From Firmicutes bacterium UBA1764 (lineage in GTDB: Bacteria; Bacillota; Clostridia; Peptostreptococcales; Anaerovoracaceae), in the NCBI GenBank assembly GCA_002315535.1, contig DCHA01000026.1, positions 1-11,841 on the forward strand: DNA of 11,841 nucleotides, given 5' to 3'. The notes beneath the pieces were generated by a model. The model worked only from the letters and a program-made list of their open reading frames with translations, did no database searches and was not told the origin of the DNA. Positions 5,815 to 11,841 of the stretch are shown here, piece by piece (within the stretch, counting starts at the first letter, position 1; each line of letters starts with the position of its first letter). A program made the translations under genes and the position numbers.

Positions 5815-7721
5815 TTATTCGGGTTGGCAGCGTCTGAGCGTGATTCCATTGACGGTGTGCTTCGTTTTGCGAGTGCTTGTCCGTAGCTTGTCATTGGAGC
5901 TTGTGCCTGAGATACGCTATTTGTAAGCGGTGTGCTTGGAGATCCTGAGCTTATTGGCTCTGCCTGCATAGCAACGCCTGTTACCTGAGCCGTCATATCG
6001 TTAAGTATATTAAGCAGAGTCATTCCTTGCGAAACCTTTTCTTTCACATCCTCTATACCTTCAAAATCCATCATGCTAAGCATTATTGATGTTTCCTGCG
6101 CACGCTCCGGATTAAACGCTCCAATAGAGAAAAGCGTCTGAGCAAGCTCGTTATACTCCATTCTGCTAAACGGTGACTTCTTTTGAGCTTTTACTTTAAG
6201 GTCAAATACAGGCTTTCTGATATACGGAACACCCATATCATCCATCATTGGAACGCCATTTGCATCAAGCATCGGCTGATCCTTAAGCCTTGAATTATTA
6301 ATACTAATAAACTCATACTGCCCAGGAAACATTCCTGTGATCCTAAATGTTCTCGCTTCATCATAAAACTGTGCGATAAGCTCTATACATTTAGAAGCAA
6401 TATCTGTATATACCCTGTAAGACGCTGCAATGATATCTCTGCTTACTTTGTTTCCAGCCTCTTGAAGAGCCGCAATAGCAGACGCTGCAGTAACTCCTGA
6501 TCCTGTTCCGCCTGAGTTGACATCCTTGTTTGAGGCAGTGTCCTTCATCTCATCTATCTTCATTTGCAGAACATTCAGTACATTTGAGTCTACTGCTTTA
6601 GTCTGAAGCTCTTTGATCCTTGCCTCATCAACTTCTCCTGCGACTCTAATTAGTGGTTTAGTCCAATCAAGAAAATCAGCCTCATTAATATTGGTTGATT
6701 CTGATACGAAAAACCTTTTCTTTACATTCATCATTGAGCTTTCAAGAACATAAGAGCTGAGCTTATCAATGTAAATCTGAGGATCCTTGCAGATTGCAAC
6801 ATATCCGAACCCAACAGGCGTTCCTTCTTCAGGGAACATTACATCAAAGTCAACAGGATACTTTCCATGAGCATAAAACCCAACCTGAGCATACTCAGGA
6901 TCATTTTCAGAAGCGTAAAGAACGCTGTCACCTACAAACTTAACATAGTGAACAACGCTTTGTCCGTTAGGCTTTTTAACCTTGTAATACCAGTCAACTA
7001 CTGCAGATTTGTCTGATGTATCAACCTGGTCATCATATACATATTCTGAGATATCAATTGCATTGCCTTGCTTCTTGTTAATCTGAGGATACTGCTTAAA
7101 TAAAATATCGTTATCCACTAGATCCACAATAAACAGATTTCTCGACTTTTGAATGTCGGTTATTCCGGGCTCCCAAAAGATTTTAAGAAGGTCAATCTCA
7201 TGTATATCAATATCTCCGAGGCCATTTTCCTTTTCAGGATTCCAAAACGATCCGTAAACCGCTGTGCCATGCTTAAGCTTCTTCCACCAAGCGTCTGAGT
7301 ATGTTCTTTCAAAATCGTTATATTCAAGAACTACTGGAAGAACCGAGGAAAGCTCTTTAGCAGTCTGTGTATCTCCTTGCTCTCTTGGAAGAACAACAGG
7401 CTCCGGATAGTTATCCATTGCGTCAGCATGCTTATTAATAATCGCATTAAAAAGCCACGCAGATGTTGCTTCAGGCTCAACTCTTCTCTTGCCATTTGAT
7501 TTCTTTCTAATAGCTTCCCAGTGCCTCAGCTTATACCACTGTTCTTCTTCTATGATTCTCTGCTCAAGGTTAGATTTACCTTGCTTATACTTTTGAAGAA
7601 TCTCTGTTGCTTTTTTTATTTCAAGCTCGCCTATAACACTTTGACTTGACTGAAAAAACTCCTCAGGTTTAGACGCTCCCGGAAGAGCGTTTAGCACTTT
7701 TCCAAAGAACTCTCTTGCCAT
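5811..7721 (-). CDS. Portal protein
   Basis: A 636-aa protein forming, by family knowledge, the dodecameric DNA entry channel at one capsid vertex. Support: it lies downstream of terminase, its length fits large P22-like portals, and it has recalled segments such as E-E-E-Q-W-Y-K-L-R-H-W (58-68), A-T-S-A-W-L-F-N-A-I-I-N-K-H-A-D (about 84-99), F-E-R-T-Y-S-D-A-W-W-K-K-L-K-H-G-T-A (about 136-153) and K-I-F-W-E-P-G (about 178-184). A G-G-T-G-S-G-V-T-A-A-S-A-I motif (about 410-422) is followed by a long helix, as in portal stems. The tail is Ser/Gln/Pro-rich. The frame opens at 7751, but the ATG at 7721 (MAREFFGKVL) has GGAGGAATAGT directly before it and sits one base after the previous stop, so I prefer it. 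The stop overlaps the protease start (ATGA). Confidence 0.85.
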   Translation of the reverse strand: MAREFFGKVLNALPGASKPEEFFQSSQSVIGELEIKKATEILQKYKQGKSNLEQRIIEEEQWYKLRHWEAIRKKSNGKRRVEPEATSAWLFNAIINKHADAMDNYPEPVVLPREQGDTQTAKELSSVLPVVLEYNDFERTYSDAWWKKLKHGTAVYGSFWNPEKENGLGDIDIHEIDLLKIFWEPGITDIQKSRNLFIVDLVDNDILFKQYPQINKKQGNAIDISEYVYDDQVDTSDKSAVVDWYYKVKKPNGQSVVHYVKFVGDSVLYASENDPEYAQVGFYAHGKYPVDFDVMFPEEGTPVGFGYVAICKDPQIYIDKLSSYVLESSMMNVKKRFFVSESTNINEADFLDWTKPLIRVAGEVDEARIKELQTKAVDSNVLNVLQMKIDEMKDTASNKDVNSGGTGSGVTAASAIAALQEAGNKVSRDIIAASYRVYTDIASKCIELIAQFYDEARTFRITGMFPGQYEFISINNSRLKDQPMLDANGVPMMDDMGVPYIRKPVFDLKVKAQKKSPFSRMEYNELAQTLFSIGAFNPERAQETSIMLSMMDFEGIEDVKEKVSQGMTLLNILNDMTAQVTGVAMQAEPISSGSPSTPLTNSVSQAQAPMTSYGQALAKRSTPSMESRSDAANPNK

Positions 7722-7722
7722 A

Positions 7723-8250
7723 CTATTCCTCCGCAGCCATGATTCCTGCATTAATTAGTGCAGTAAGAAGTGCCTCAAATGTTTCCTTTGAAATGAAGTC
7801 CTCAGTGCCAGCTGATACATTTGCAGCCATCTTTACAAGGCCTTTTGTGTCAGCTGAAGCATCGGATACAGAGATTGTTCCGTCTGCTGTTACATTAACA
7901 TTAGATCCAATTTTTACGCCTCCAAGCTTTGAAGAGCTTGCTTTTGGAAGAGTATATTTTGATGGTTCTTCGACTGCACCATTCTTAAAGAATCTAATTC
8001 CGTTAAGAACTTCCTTTGCATCATCAGAAAGACTGTATGCAAACGATTCAAGGTCTACATCGCCTCCGATAAGAACAAGCATATTATCCATTAAAGGCTT
8101 TGAGTCAACCTTATGAGTGATTATTCCAACTGCAGCTGAGTCATTTGCTAAAACTCCTGCAGCGGATACCGGTGTGCCTTCGCTAACAGGGAAAGTAAAT
8201 GTGTCCCAGCGCATTTTAACAGGCACAAATGTTGCATTTAAAATATTCAT
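7723..8250 (-). CDS. Head fibre / capsid decoration-like protein
   Basis: A 175-aa protein. Residues 22-45 read S-E-G-T-P-V-S-A-A-G-V-L-A-N-D-S-A-A-V-G-I-I-T, a module I recall from phage head decoration and head-fibre proteins of Firmicutes. Residues 101-128 (L-P-K-A-S-S-S-K-L-G-G-V-K-I-G-S-N-V-N-V...D-G-T-I-S-V) fit the repeated L-G-G-V-K-V-G element of the phage head fibre family (phi29 gp8.5 type). A related shorter copy, A-D-T-K-G-L-V-K, follows at 133-140. The ATG at 8250 has AAGGAGT seven nt upstream, within the 11-nt gap after terL; the stop is one base before the portal ATG. Likely on the outside of the capsid, possibly binding cells or stabilising the shell. Its place between terminase and portal is less usual. 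Function moderately supported. Confidence 0.65.
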   Translation of the reverse strand: MNILNATFVPVKMRWDTFTFPVSEGTPVSAAGVLANDSAAVGIITHKVDSKPLMDNMLVLIGGDVDLESFAYSLSDDAKEVLNGIRFFKNGAVEEPSKYTLPKASSSKLGGVKIGSNVNVTADGTISVSDASADTKGLVKMAANVSAGTEDFISKETFEALLTALINAGIMAAEE

Positions 8251-8261
8251 CTTGTTACTCC

Positions 8262-8996
8262 TTATAAATTTCTATAAAAATCGTAGTGATCGTATCTTGT
8301 ATCACTATCAATTGACAGCGGATCGTATGTTTTAGGCTTGCTTTGAATTGCTGCAGGAGGGCTCAGAGGCCTTGCCATACAGACATACCTCCATTCATCA
8401 GCAATATGATCCTCCATATCAGTATCAATATCCTCCACCTTATGTTCATCATATTTAAGCTGAGGAATTGTTCTTATAAAAGCTTTGCAAGTATTAAAGC
8501 AGTAAAAGTTGGGAAGTCCGTTTTCATCAAATCTGAGTCTATAGTGACACTGCATCCATCCATTCATTCGGTGGTTGTCTCCGGGCTCGAAATAAACTTT
8601 CTGCTTTGCAGCCATTTCTGCGACTGATTCCCCCCTTGATACATCCCAAATTGACGGATCTGCTATTCCGAATATCTGCTTGCCACGAAGCCATCTATGC
8701 TCTTCTTCAACTTCGTGCACCTTCCTGAAGATTTCATCAGGACTCCACTTAACACCTGTGTTAGGCTTTTCAGTGCATCCGTAAAGCTCTAAAATGCGAT
8801 ACATAACTCCATCATGGTCTATTGCATACCACGCAATTGAAAAAGGCTTAGCATATCCAAAGTCGAAACCTCTGTATATCCTCCAGTCTTTCGGAATCTC
8901 AAATGGATCAATAACATGAGTATTTACCCTTGTCTTATAGCCTGATTCATCGTCACGCCATTCTTCAAAGAATACTTCGCCCTCAATTCCCCAATC
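8262..8996 (-). CDS. terL: Terminase large subunit, exon 2 (nuclease domain)
   Basis: The C-terminal 244 codons of a 470-aa terminase large subunit. Translation in frame from 8996 gives D-W-G-I-E-G-E-V-F-F-E-E-W, which continues exon 1's V-A-G-L-G and restores the family's GLG-[DE]-WG block. The RNase H-like nuclease follows: Y-R-G-F-D-F-G-Y with Asp at full-length residue 271, R-I-L-E-L-Y-G with Glu 296, G-I-A-D-P-S-I-W with Asp 339, and a C-terminal H-I-A-D-E-W-R-Y with Asp about 426. These are the expected metal-binding acids for cutting concatemeric DNA. An internal ATG at 8804 would give a 180-aa protein lacking the first catalytic Asp, so it is not the true start. The boundary rests on the intron's P10 pairing and frame. 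The stop is 11 nt before the head-fibre gene. Confidence 0.9.
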   Translation of the reverse strand, partial: DWGIEGEVFFEEWRDDESGYKTRVNTHVIDPFEIPKDWRIYRGFDFGYAKPFSIAWYAIDHDGVMYRILELYGCTEKPNTGVKWSPDEIFRKVHEVEEEHRWLRGKQIFGIADPSIWDVSRGESVAEMAAKQKVYFEPGDNHRMNGWMQCHYRLRFDENGLPNFYCFNTCKAFIRTIPQLKYDEHKVEDIDTDMEDHIADEWRYVCMARPLSPPAAIQSKPKTYDPLSIDSDTRYDHYDFYRNL

Positions 8997-9805
8997 CTTC
9001 CTTAGAAGAAACAGACTATATTTTCTGCGATCTCTCGCAGCCTACCTTTTCGGGCGTTTGCCCTACTCTACTCGGTTGTGGCTATTGCCACCCTTTCGAT
9101 AGTCGTTAGACACTATAAATATTGAACGATATATCCTTTGACTTTGAAGATTTCTACATCCTCGTTTTTCTTAGCTGTTGTAGATATGATCTGATGGCAT
9201 ACACCAAGCTCTCTCGCAAGCTGAGCGCAGCTATCTCTTTCGATCTCTTCACCAGTCTCAGGGTTATACGCTAAAACTTTTCTTGAATTCGACGGATTCA
9301 TGTTGCGGGATGGACTATGAAGTCCAATCTTATATGCGTGCAGGTTATTCTCGCTATATGTTGCCCACTCAAGATTACCCACATTATTGTTTAGCGGATT
9401 TCCGTCTATATGGTTTACAGTTTCCTTGTTTTGAGGGTTCGGGATAAAAGCTAAGGCTACTAACCTATGCACAAGCACAAGCTTTGAATTGTTATTCTTC
9501 CAAAGTTGAACACTTGCTCTCGGAAGATGGGCTTTTTCATCAAGCTTTGACACTGTAAAGAACAGCTCCTTGCCTTTAATCTTCTTAGCTTTTCCGTCTT
9601 TGCCTATTATGGTCCTGTCTATGCTTCTAACCTTTCCTGTGTTAGAAACTTCATACAGTCCTTCATATCCTTTGACTGCTTTCCATAACTCATTCATGTT
9701 CTTAACCTCCTGTTTTTGAAGTTAGCAATATTTAATTGGTACGGGATTGTCGGTTAACGCTTCCCCCGTTTAGATAGGTTTATACTCGGCAATCGGGTAG
9801 TTTCT
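8997..9805 (-). ncRNA. Group I self-splicing intron (IA-like) inside terL
   Basis: An 809-nt intron with readable group I pairings. P1: exon end ACUCGGU (9812-9806) pairs all along with GCCGAGU (9790-9784), ending in the diagnostic U-G at the 5' splice site. P10: exon 2 start GAUUGGG (8996-8990) pairs with CCCGAUU (9797-9791), including two G-U pairs, just 5' of the P1 guide. The core segment CUAUCUAAACGGGG...GACAAUCCCGU (about 9777-9741) and the 3' segments AACGACUAU and AUAUAGUCU closely resemble the T4 td intron from memory; P7 is GACUAU (9104-9099) with AUAGUC (9019-9014). Hairpins lie at 9078-9091 (GUGGC-AAUA-GCCAC), 9052-9063 (GGGC-AAAC-GCCC) and 9025-9040 (CUGCGA-GAGA-UCGCAG). The intron ends in G at 8997. 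Splicing removes the stop at 9770 and fuses 226 and 244 codons in frame. It hosts an HNH gene. Confidence 0.92.
9113..9697 (-). CDS. Intron-encoded HNH homing endonuclease (NUMOD4-HNH)
   Basis: A 194-aa endonuclease inside the terL intron, on the same strand. The N-terminus is a NUMOD4-type DNA-binding motif (W-K-A-V-K-G-Y-E-G-L-Y-E-V-S-N-T-G-K-V-R-S, 5-25). The HNH nuclease spans about 76-113: V-H-R-L-V-A-L-A-F-I-P-N-P, then V-N-H-I-D-G-N-P-L-N-N-N with the key His near 96, and N-L-E-W-A-T. The C-terminal 138-192 (K-V-L-A-Y-N-P-E-T-G...A-Q-L-A-R-E-L-G-V) resembles the NUMOD1/helix-turn-helix domains that read the target site. Such enzymes cut intron-less alleles and let the intron copy itself in; here the target should be intron-less terL at the GLG^DWG codons. 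The ATG at 9697 has GGAGG eight nt upstream. Catalytic residues look intact. The last codons also form part of the intron's P6-like helix. Confidence 0.92.
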   Translation of the reverse strand: MNELWKAVKGYEGLYEVSNTGKVRSIDRTIIGKDGKAKKIKGKELFFTVSKLDEKAHLPRASVQLWKNNNSKLVLVHRLVALAFIPNPQNKETVNHIDGNPLNNNVGNLEWATYSENNLHAYKIGLHSPSRNMNPSNSRKVLAYNPETGEEIERDSCAQLARELGVCHQIISTTAKKNEDVEIFKVKGYIVQYL

Positions 9806-10483
9806 ACCGAGTCCTGCCACTTTGTATCGTGACGGATTTCTAATTTTCATCTCTTCGAATCGCTTTAAATCTCCTTCAGACAGCCACTCATTGCACATGT
9901 AGTTAGTTGTCATTGAGAGAACATCTTCGCTTTCCATATCAAAGAATCGTCTTTTAATCCATGAAGATGAGCTCCAGGGATTAAATGTTAGTGTGAGCTG
10001 ATGGAAATAACCATCAGGTAAATTACCTCTGATAGTATCATCAAGCTTATCAAAATCTGATTCATCTTCAATTTCATAAGCCTCCTCTATCCATACCCAG
10101 CAAAGATACCCTTTCGGAACAGTGACCGAGGCCATTTTGTCAGGTTCATCCATTCCTCTAAAGAGAATTAGCTGCCCTGTCGGCTTATACACAGCTCCAA
10201 GCGGAGACTTAGTGAAATCCCACAGATGGTTAACCTTAAGACGGTATGTAGCCCACTGAAGATCAGCCCAGCATGAATCACGAAGAGTATTAGCAACTTT
10301 TCTGACAACAAGCAGATTAGCCTCAGGCATTTGCATCAGCCTGACAATAAAGTTTAAAGCTGCAGTCTTTGACTTTTTGGAAGCACGGGATCCTTTGCAA
10401 ACTCGATACCGCTTAGTGCAATCCCAAAACTTTCCATAGCCTCCCCCGACAAGCTCAGGAATACTAACCTCAGTCTTTAACAT
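9806..10483 (-). CDS. terL: Terminase large subunit, exon 1 (ATPase domain), PBSX-type
   Basis: The N-terminal 226 codons of terminase, the motor that packages DNA through the portal. A Walker A-like loop is at residues 29-40 (C-K-G-S-R-A-S-K-K-S-K-T). The Walker B-like strand is at 127-135 (L-C-W-V-W-I-E-E-A) with the catalytic Glu, and the coupling motif L-T-F-N-P is at 165-169. Together with R-Y-K-V-A-G-L-G at the end this matches the PBSX-type family. Read without splicing, the frame continues for 11 codons (R-N-Y-P-I-A-E-Y-K-P-I) to a stop at 9770, entirely intron sequence; such a 237-aa product would lack the nuclease. The ATG at 10483 overlaps the small-subunit gene by 14 nt and has AGGGG seven nt upstream. 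Joined to exon 2 the protein is 470 aa, normal for the family. Confidence 0.92.
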
Positions 10484-10820
10484 GGTCTGCCCCTATGAAC
10501 ACTACCTGAGGAACATTTGATGTTTCTACCTGAAGCTCTTGCGTTGGCTTACCGAGTCCTCTATCAAGAACAATGTCAATAGCTCTTAATCTGTCTGTTT
10601 CCTTTGTATTAGGGCTTTCAATGATTTCCTTAAGCTTTTCAATTGCAATCGGAGTCATTTCTTTAAAGGCCCTCTTGATATCCTCAGGCATTTTCGGTCT
10701 GCCGTTTGGATTACCGGACTGTCCCGGCTTAAATGGTTTAAGGTTTTTGATACCACTGTTTTGCCTTTTGTTTGCAGTGGCCTTTTTAGGCACCTTTGAA
10801 GCCTCTTGTTTTTTAATCAT
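10470..10820 (-). CDS. DUF5681 protein, candidate terminase small subunit
   Basis: A 116-aa basic protein just before terL. Residues 30-42 read F-K-P-G-Q-S-G-N-P-N-G-R-P, the signature of DUF5681, a family common directly upstream of terminase large subunits. The rest is helical (D-I-K-R-A-F-K-E-M-T-P-I-A-I-E-K-L-K-E-I-I) with R-A-I-D-I-V-L-D-R-G-L-G-K-P-T-Q at about 79-94, also seen in small-terminase-like proteins. The first 25 residues are Lys-rich and probably disordered. I chose the ATG at 10820 because AGAGGTGG lies 7 nt before it; an upstream ATG at 10850 has no such site. It overlaps terL by 14 nt, indicating coupled translation. A role in recognising the packaging site of phage DNA is inferred from position and family; no structural proof is available here. 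Confidence 0.8.
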   Translation of the reverse strand: MIKKQEASKVPKKATANKRQNSGIKNLKPFKPGQSGNPNGRPKMPEDIKRAFKEMTPIAIEKLKEIIESPNTKETDRLRAIDIVLDRGLGKPTQELQVETSNVPQVVFIGADHVKD

Positions 10821-10836
10821 TTTGTCCACCTCTAAT

Positions 10837-10864
10837 GGTATAAATACCAAACTTTTAGAAGTTT
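10837..10864 (-). promoter_or_regulatory. Two adjacent dyads in the terminase operon leader
   Basis: Two abutting palindromes lie between the upstream terminator and the small-subunit ribosome binding site: AAACTT-TTAG-AAGTTT (10849-10864) and GGTAT-AA-ATACC (10837-10848). I find no convincing -35/-10 pair for a host promoter. They may be an operator for a phage late regulator or RNA hairpins of the leader. Both readings are inferences; the symmetry is direct. Confidence 0.35.
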
Positions 10865-10879
10865 TTCGCCCCCACTAAA

Positions 10880-10907
10880 TAAAAAAGCCCCGGCAAATGC
10901 CAGAGCT
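10880..10907 (-). terminator. Rho-independent terminator before the packaging operon
   Basis: On the minus strand AGCUCUGGC (10907-10899) pairs with GCCGGGGCU (10894-10886) as a 9-bp stem, including two G-U pairs, with a 4-nt AUUU loop. A run of six U residues (10886-10881) follows at once. It starts about 10 nt after the stop of the coiled-coil gene, so it ends that upstream transcript and separates it from the terminase-capsid genes. Confidence 0.88.
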
Positions 10908-10916
10908 TGAATCGTT

Positions 10917-11267
10917 TTATTTCTTCCGTTTAGGAAGATATGCTATCACAGCTTCTCTTTTCTCATTGTCAATCTTGCAAGTCAGATATTCGACATTCTT
11001 TATACTTGGAAGCGGAAGGATCATTCTGTATCCGAGGATCTCATCGCCTTCTTTGACGGATTCTCCATACTTAATGCAAGCCTCTTTAAAATAGGCGTTC
11101 ATTGCAGCGATAAGCTGGTCTCTTCCTTTTTCCTGATCAGAAATAGTGTGGGTATCTTCTCTATGCTGTTTTCTTAGGAAGTCATATTGATCTTTAAGTT
11201 CTTTCTTTTCAGCTTTAAGCTTGTTGATGTATTCCTGTTTCTTTTCGATAATCTCTTTATTTGTCAT
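10917..11267 (-). CDS. Unidentified coiled-coil protein
   Basis: A 116-aa protein I do not recognise. I chose the ATG at 11267 (MTNKEIIEKKQEY) because TGGGAGGA lies directly upstream; the longer open frame to 11375 would overlap the preceding gene widely. Residues 4-40 are a highly charged Lys/Glu-rich helix with heptad spacing (I-I-E-K-K-Q-E-Y-I-N-K-L-K-A-E-K-K-E-L-K), a likely coiled coil. The second half has a compact region (G-D-E-I-L-G-Y-R-M-I-L-P-L-P-S-I-K-N-V-E-Y-L-T-C-K-I) and a basic tail ending L-P-K-R-K-K. Its start overlaps the end of the Zn-ribbon gene by 11 nt, and the two N-termini share M-T-N-K-E-x-I-E. It is the last gene before the terminator, so it belongs to the upstream, possibly early, transcript. 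Function unknown. Confidence 0.72.
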   Translation of the reverse strand: MTNKEIIEKKQEYINKLKAEKKELKDQYDFLRKQHREDTHTISDQEKGRDQLIAAMNAYFKEACIKYGESVKEGDEILGYRMILPLPSIKNVEYLTCKIDNEKREAVIAYLPKRKK

Positions 11268-11535
11268 TATTATCCTCCCATATAACGAGCTGTCCGCAAG
11301 AATGCGCCGGGTATTTAGCGTCACATTCCATATTTGTGATAGGCTTAAAGCAAGCAGGGCAAGCGTACCAACCACCCATATTCTTTAGTCTTTTCGGTAC
11401 CTGTTTTTCAAGTGCTTCAATGGCCTTATCAAGTGCCTCGGAATATCTATTAAATTCTTCGTCAACTACATTAGGGTTGCCTTTGATACATAGTCTTGCT
11501 ACTGGTAATATCTCAATTGCTTCTTTGTTAGTCAT
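11257..11535 (-). CDS. Small Zn-ribbon-like phage protein
   Basis: A 92-aa protein (MTNKEAIEILP...). The N-terminal half is helical with Y-S-E-A-L-D-K-A-I-E-A-L-E-K-Q, a pattern frequent in small Clostridial phage proteins. The C-terminal half holds C-P-A-C at about 59-62 and, some 17 residues later, A-H-S-C-G-Q. These Cys and His residues could bind one zinc ion in a treble or ribbon fold; the second half of the usual CxxC pair is replaced by H-x-C. I prefer the ATG at 11535, which has GGAG eight nt upstream, over a GTG three codons earlier that lies within that ribosome binding site. The stop overlaps the next start by 11 nt. Nucleic-acid or protein contact is a guess; the biological role is not known. 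Confidence 0.72.
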   Translation of the reverse strand: MTNKEAIEILPVARLCIKGNPNVVDEEFNRYSEALDKAIEALEKQVPKRLKNMGGWYACPACFKPITNMECDAKYPAHSCGQLVIWEDNNDK

Positions 11536-11568
11536 TTTCTTCACTCCAATCTATTGCTTCTTCCGCAT

Positions 11569-11841
11569 TCATTTATTATTTTCATCCTGCCAAAATATCT
11601 TATAAAGAATTTCTTTGTTTCCTCCATGCTTTACCCTCATAAACGATTCATCATATACATCATAATCCCAATCAATTGTTACTGGTTTATCGTAATCATC
11701 ATATAAATGGACTATTTCTTGAAGTAAAAACGCTTTCATTTCAGTCGCACTATCAAATGCTTTTGCATCGAGAATTGACGCATCTCCGTCTAACCTATAT
11801 GTAACTACTATCGGTTTCCTTAAATTATTCTTTGCTTCTTC
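11569..11841 (-). CDS. Unidentified protein, C-terminal 90 codons (start outside window)
   Basis: The frame is open from the window edge to a TGA at 11571-11569, giving 90 codons. The visible part begins E-E-A-K-N-N-L-R-K-P-I-V-V-T-Y-R-L-D-G-D and continues A-F-D-S-A-T-E-M-K-A-F-L-L-Q-E-I-V-H-L-Y. It ends with an acidic, aromatic region (D-Y-D-K-P-V-T-I-D-W-D-Y-D-V-Y-D-E-S-F) and K-I-F-W-Q-D-E-N-N-K. The alternation suggests a small alpha/beta fold with many acidic residues. I recognise no family. It shares direction and close spacing with the next two small genes and probably belongs to the same transcript, which ends at the terminator near 10890. An ATG overlapping its stop (ATGA) starts a 14-codon frame that leads into the next gene; that frame is listed among findings rather than as a gene. 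Confidence 0.6.
   Translation of the reverse strand, partial: EEAKNNLRKPIVVTYRLDGDASILDAKAFDSATEMKAFLLQEIVHLYDDYDKPVTIDWDYDVYDESFMRVKHGGNKEILYKIFWQDENNK

Noticed and set aside
7715..8335. Plus-strand open frames opposite the head-fibre gene
   Set aside because: They lie antisense to a well-supported gene, lack ribosome binding sites and give no recognisable protein.
8997..9001. Alternative 3' splice sites after G at 9000 or 9001
   Set aside because: The site after 9001 shifts the frame. The site after 9000 keeps the frame but adds a Lys not expected in GLG-[DE]-WG and breaks P10. Ending at 8997 satisfies both.
8262..10483. terL as a frameshifted or decayed pseudogene, or two separate genes
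   Set aside because: P1, P10 and P7 pairings, td-like core segments and an exact in-frame junction explain the gap. Catalytic motifs of both domains are intact.
10821..10870. A sigma-70 promoter for the terminase operon (TATACC as -10)
   Set aside because: No acceptable -35 at 16-18 bp, and the -10 match is weak and falls inside a palindrome.
10573..11605. Plus-strand frames opposite the small-subunit and small upstream genes
   Set aside because: Hydrophobic, Ser/Leu/Phe-rich translations are typical antisense shadows of Lys/Glu-rich genes. No Shine-Dalgarno was seen.

Overview
The window looks like the head-morphogenesis end of a phage or prophage from a low-GC Gram-positive host, most likely a gut Clostridia-type Firmicute. 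This is inferred from strong AGGAGG-type ribosome binding sites, A+T-rich DNA, an N4-gp56-type capsid, a PBSX-type terminase and collagen-like fibres. All supported genes lie on the minus strand, so transcription runs from high to low coordinates. I see no credible plus-strand gene and no integrase, lysis or tail-tube gene. Lifestyle and virion type cannot be decided from this window.

Layout in transcription order. (1) 11841-10917: the end of a partial gene, a Zn-ribbon-like 92-aa protein and a coiled-coil 116-aa protein, closed by a clear intrinsic terminator (10880-10907). (2) 10864-10821: a short leader with two adjacent dyads before the packaging genes. (3) 10820-8262: a DUF5681-type terminase small-subunit candidate, then a terminase large subunit split into two exons by an 809-nt group I intron (9805-8997). 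The intron carries a NUMOD4/HNH homing endonuclease gene. (4) 8250-5811: a head-fibre/decoration-like protein and the portal. (5) 5814-3231: a Prp-like cysteine protease, a structured leader that can mask the next ribosome binding site, the scaffold, and the N4-gp56-type major capsid protein. (6) 3161-1: a small unidentified protein, a 736-aa collagen-like fibre, and a DUF6273-like fibre or accessory gene cut by the window edge.

The genes form one packaging and capsid-assembly line: terminase cuts and pumps DNA through the portal, and scaffold and capsid build the shell. The most interesting hypothesis is the maturation step. The Prp-like protease lies next to the scaffold and capsid genes, and both of those proteins begin with the same motif, A-I-L-[SN]-M-F-D. 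That motif resembles the LNLQFFA-type site that host Prp cleaves in ribosomal protein L27 and in capsid and scaffold proteins of staphylococcal phage 80alpha. This suggests a phage-encoded, self-contained Prp maturation system with a diverged cleavage site.

A second strong result is the intron. P1, P10 and P7 pairings can be read directly from the sequence and fix both splice sites. They restore a 470-aa terminase.
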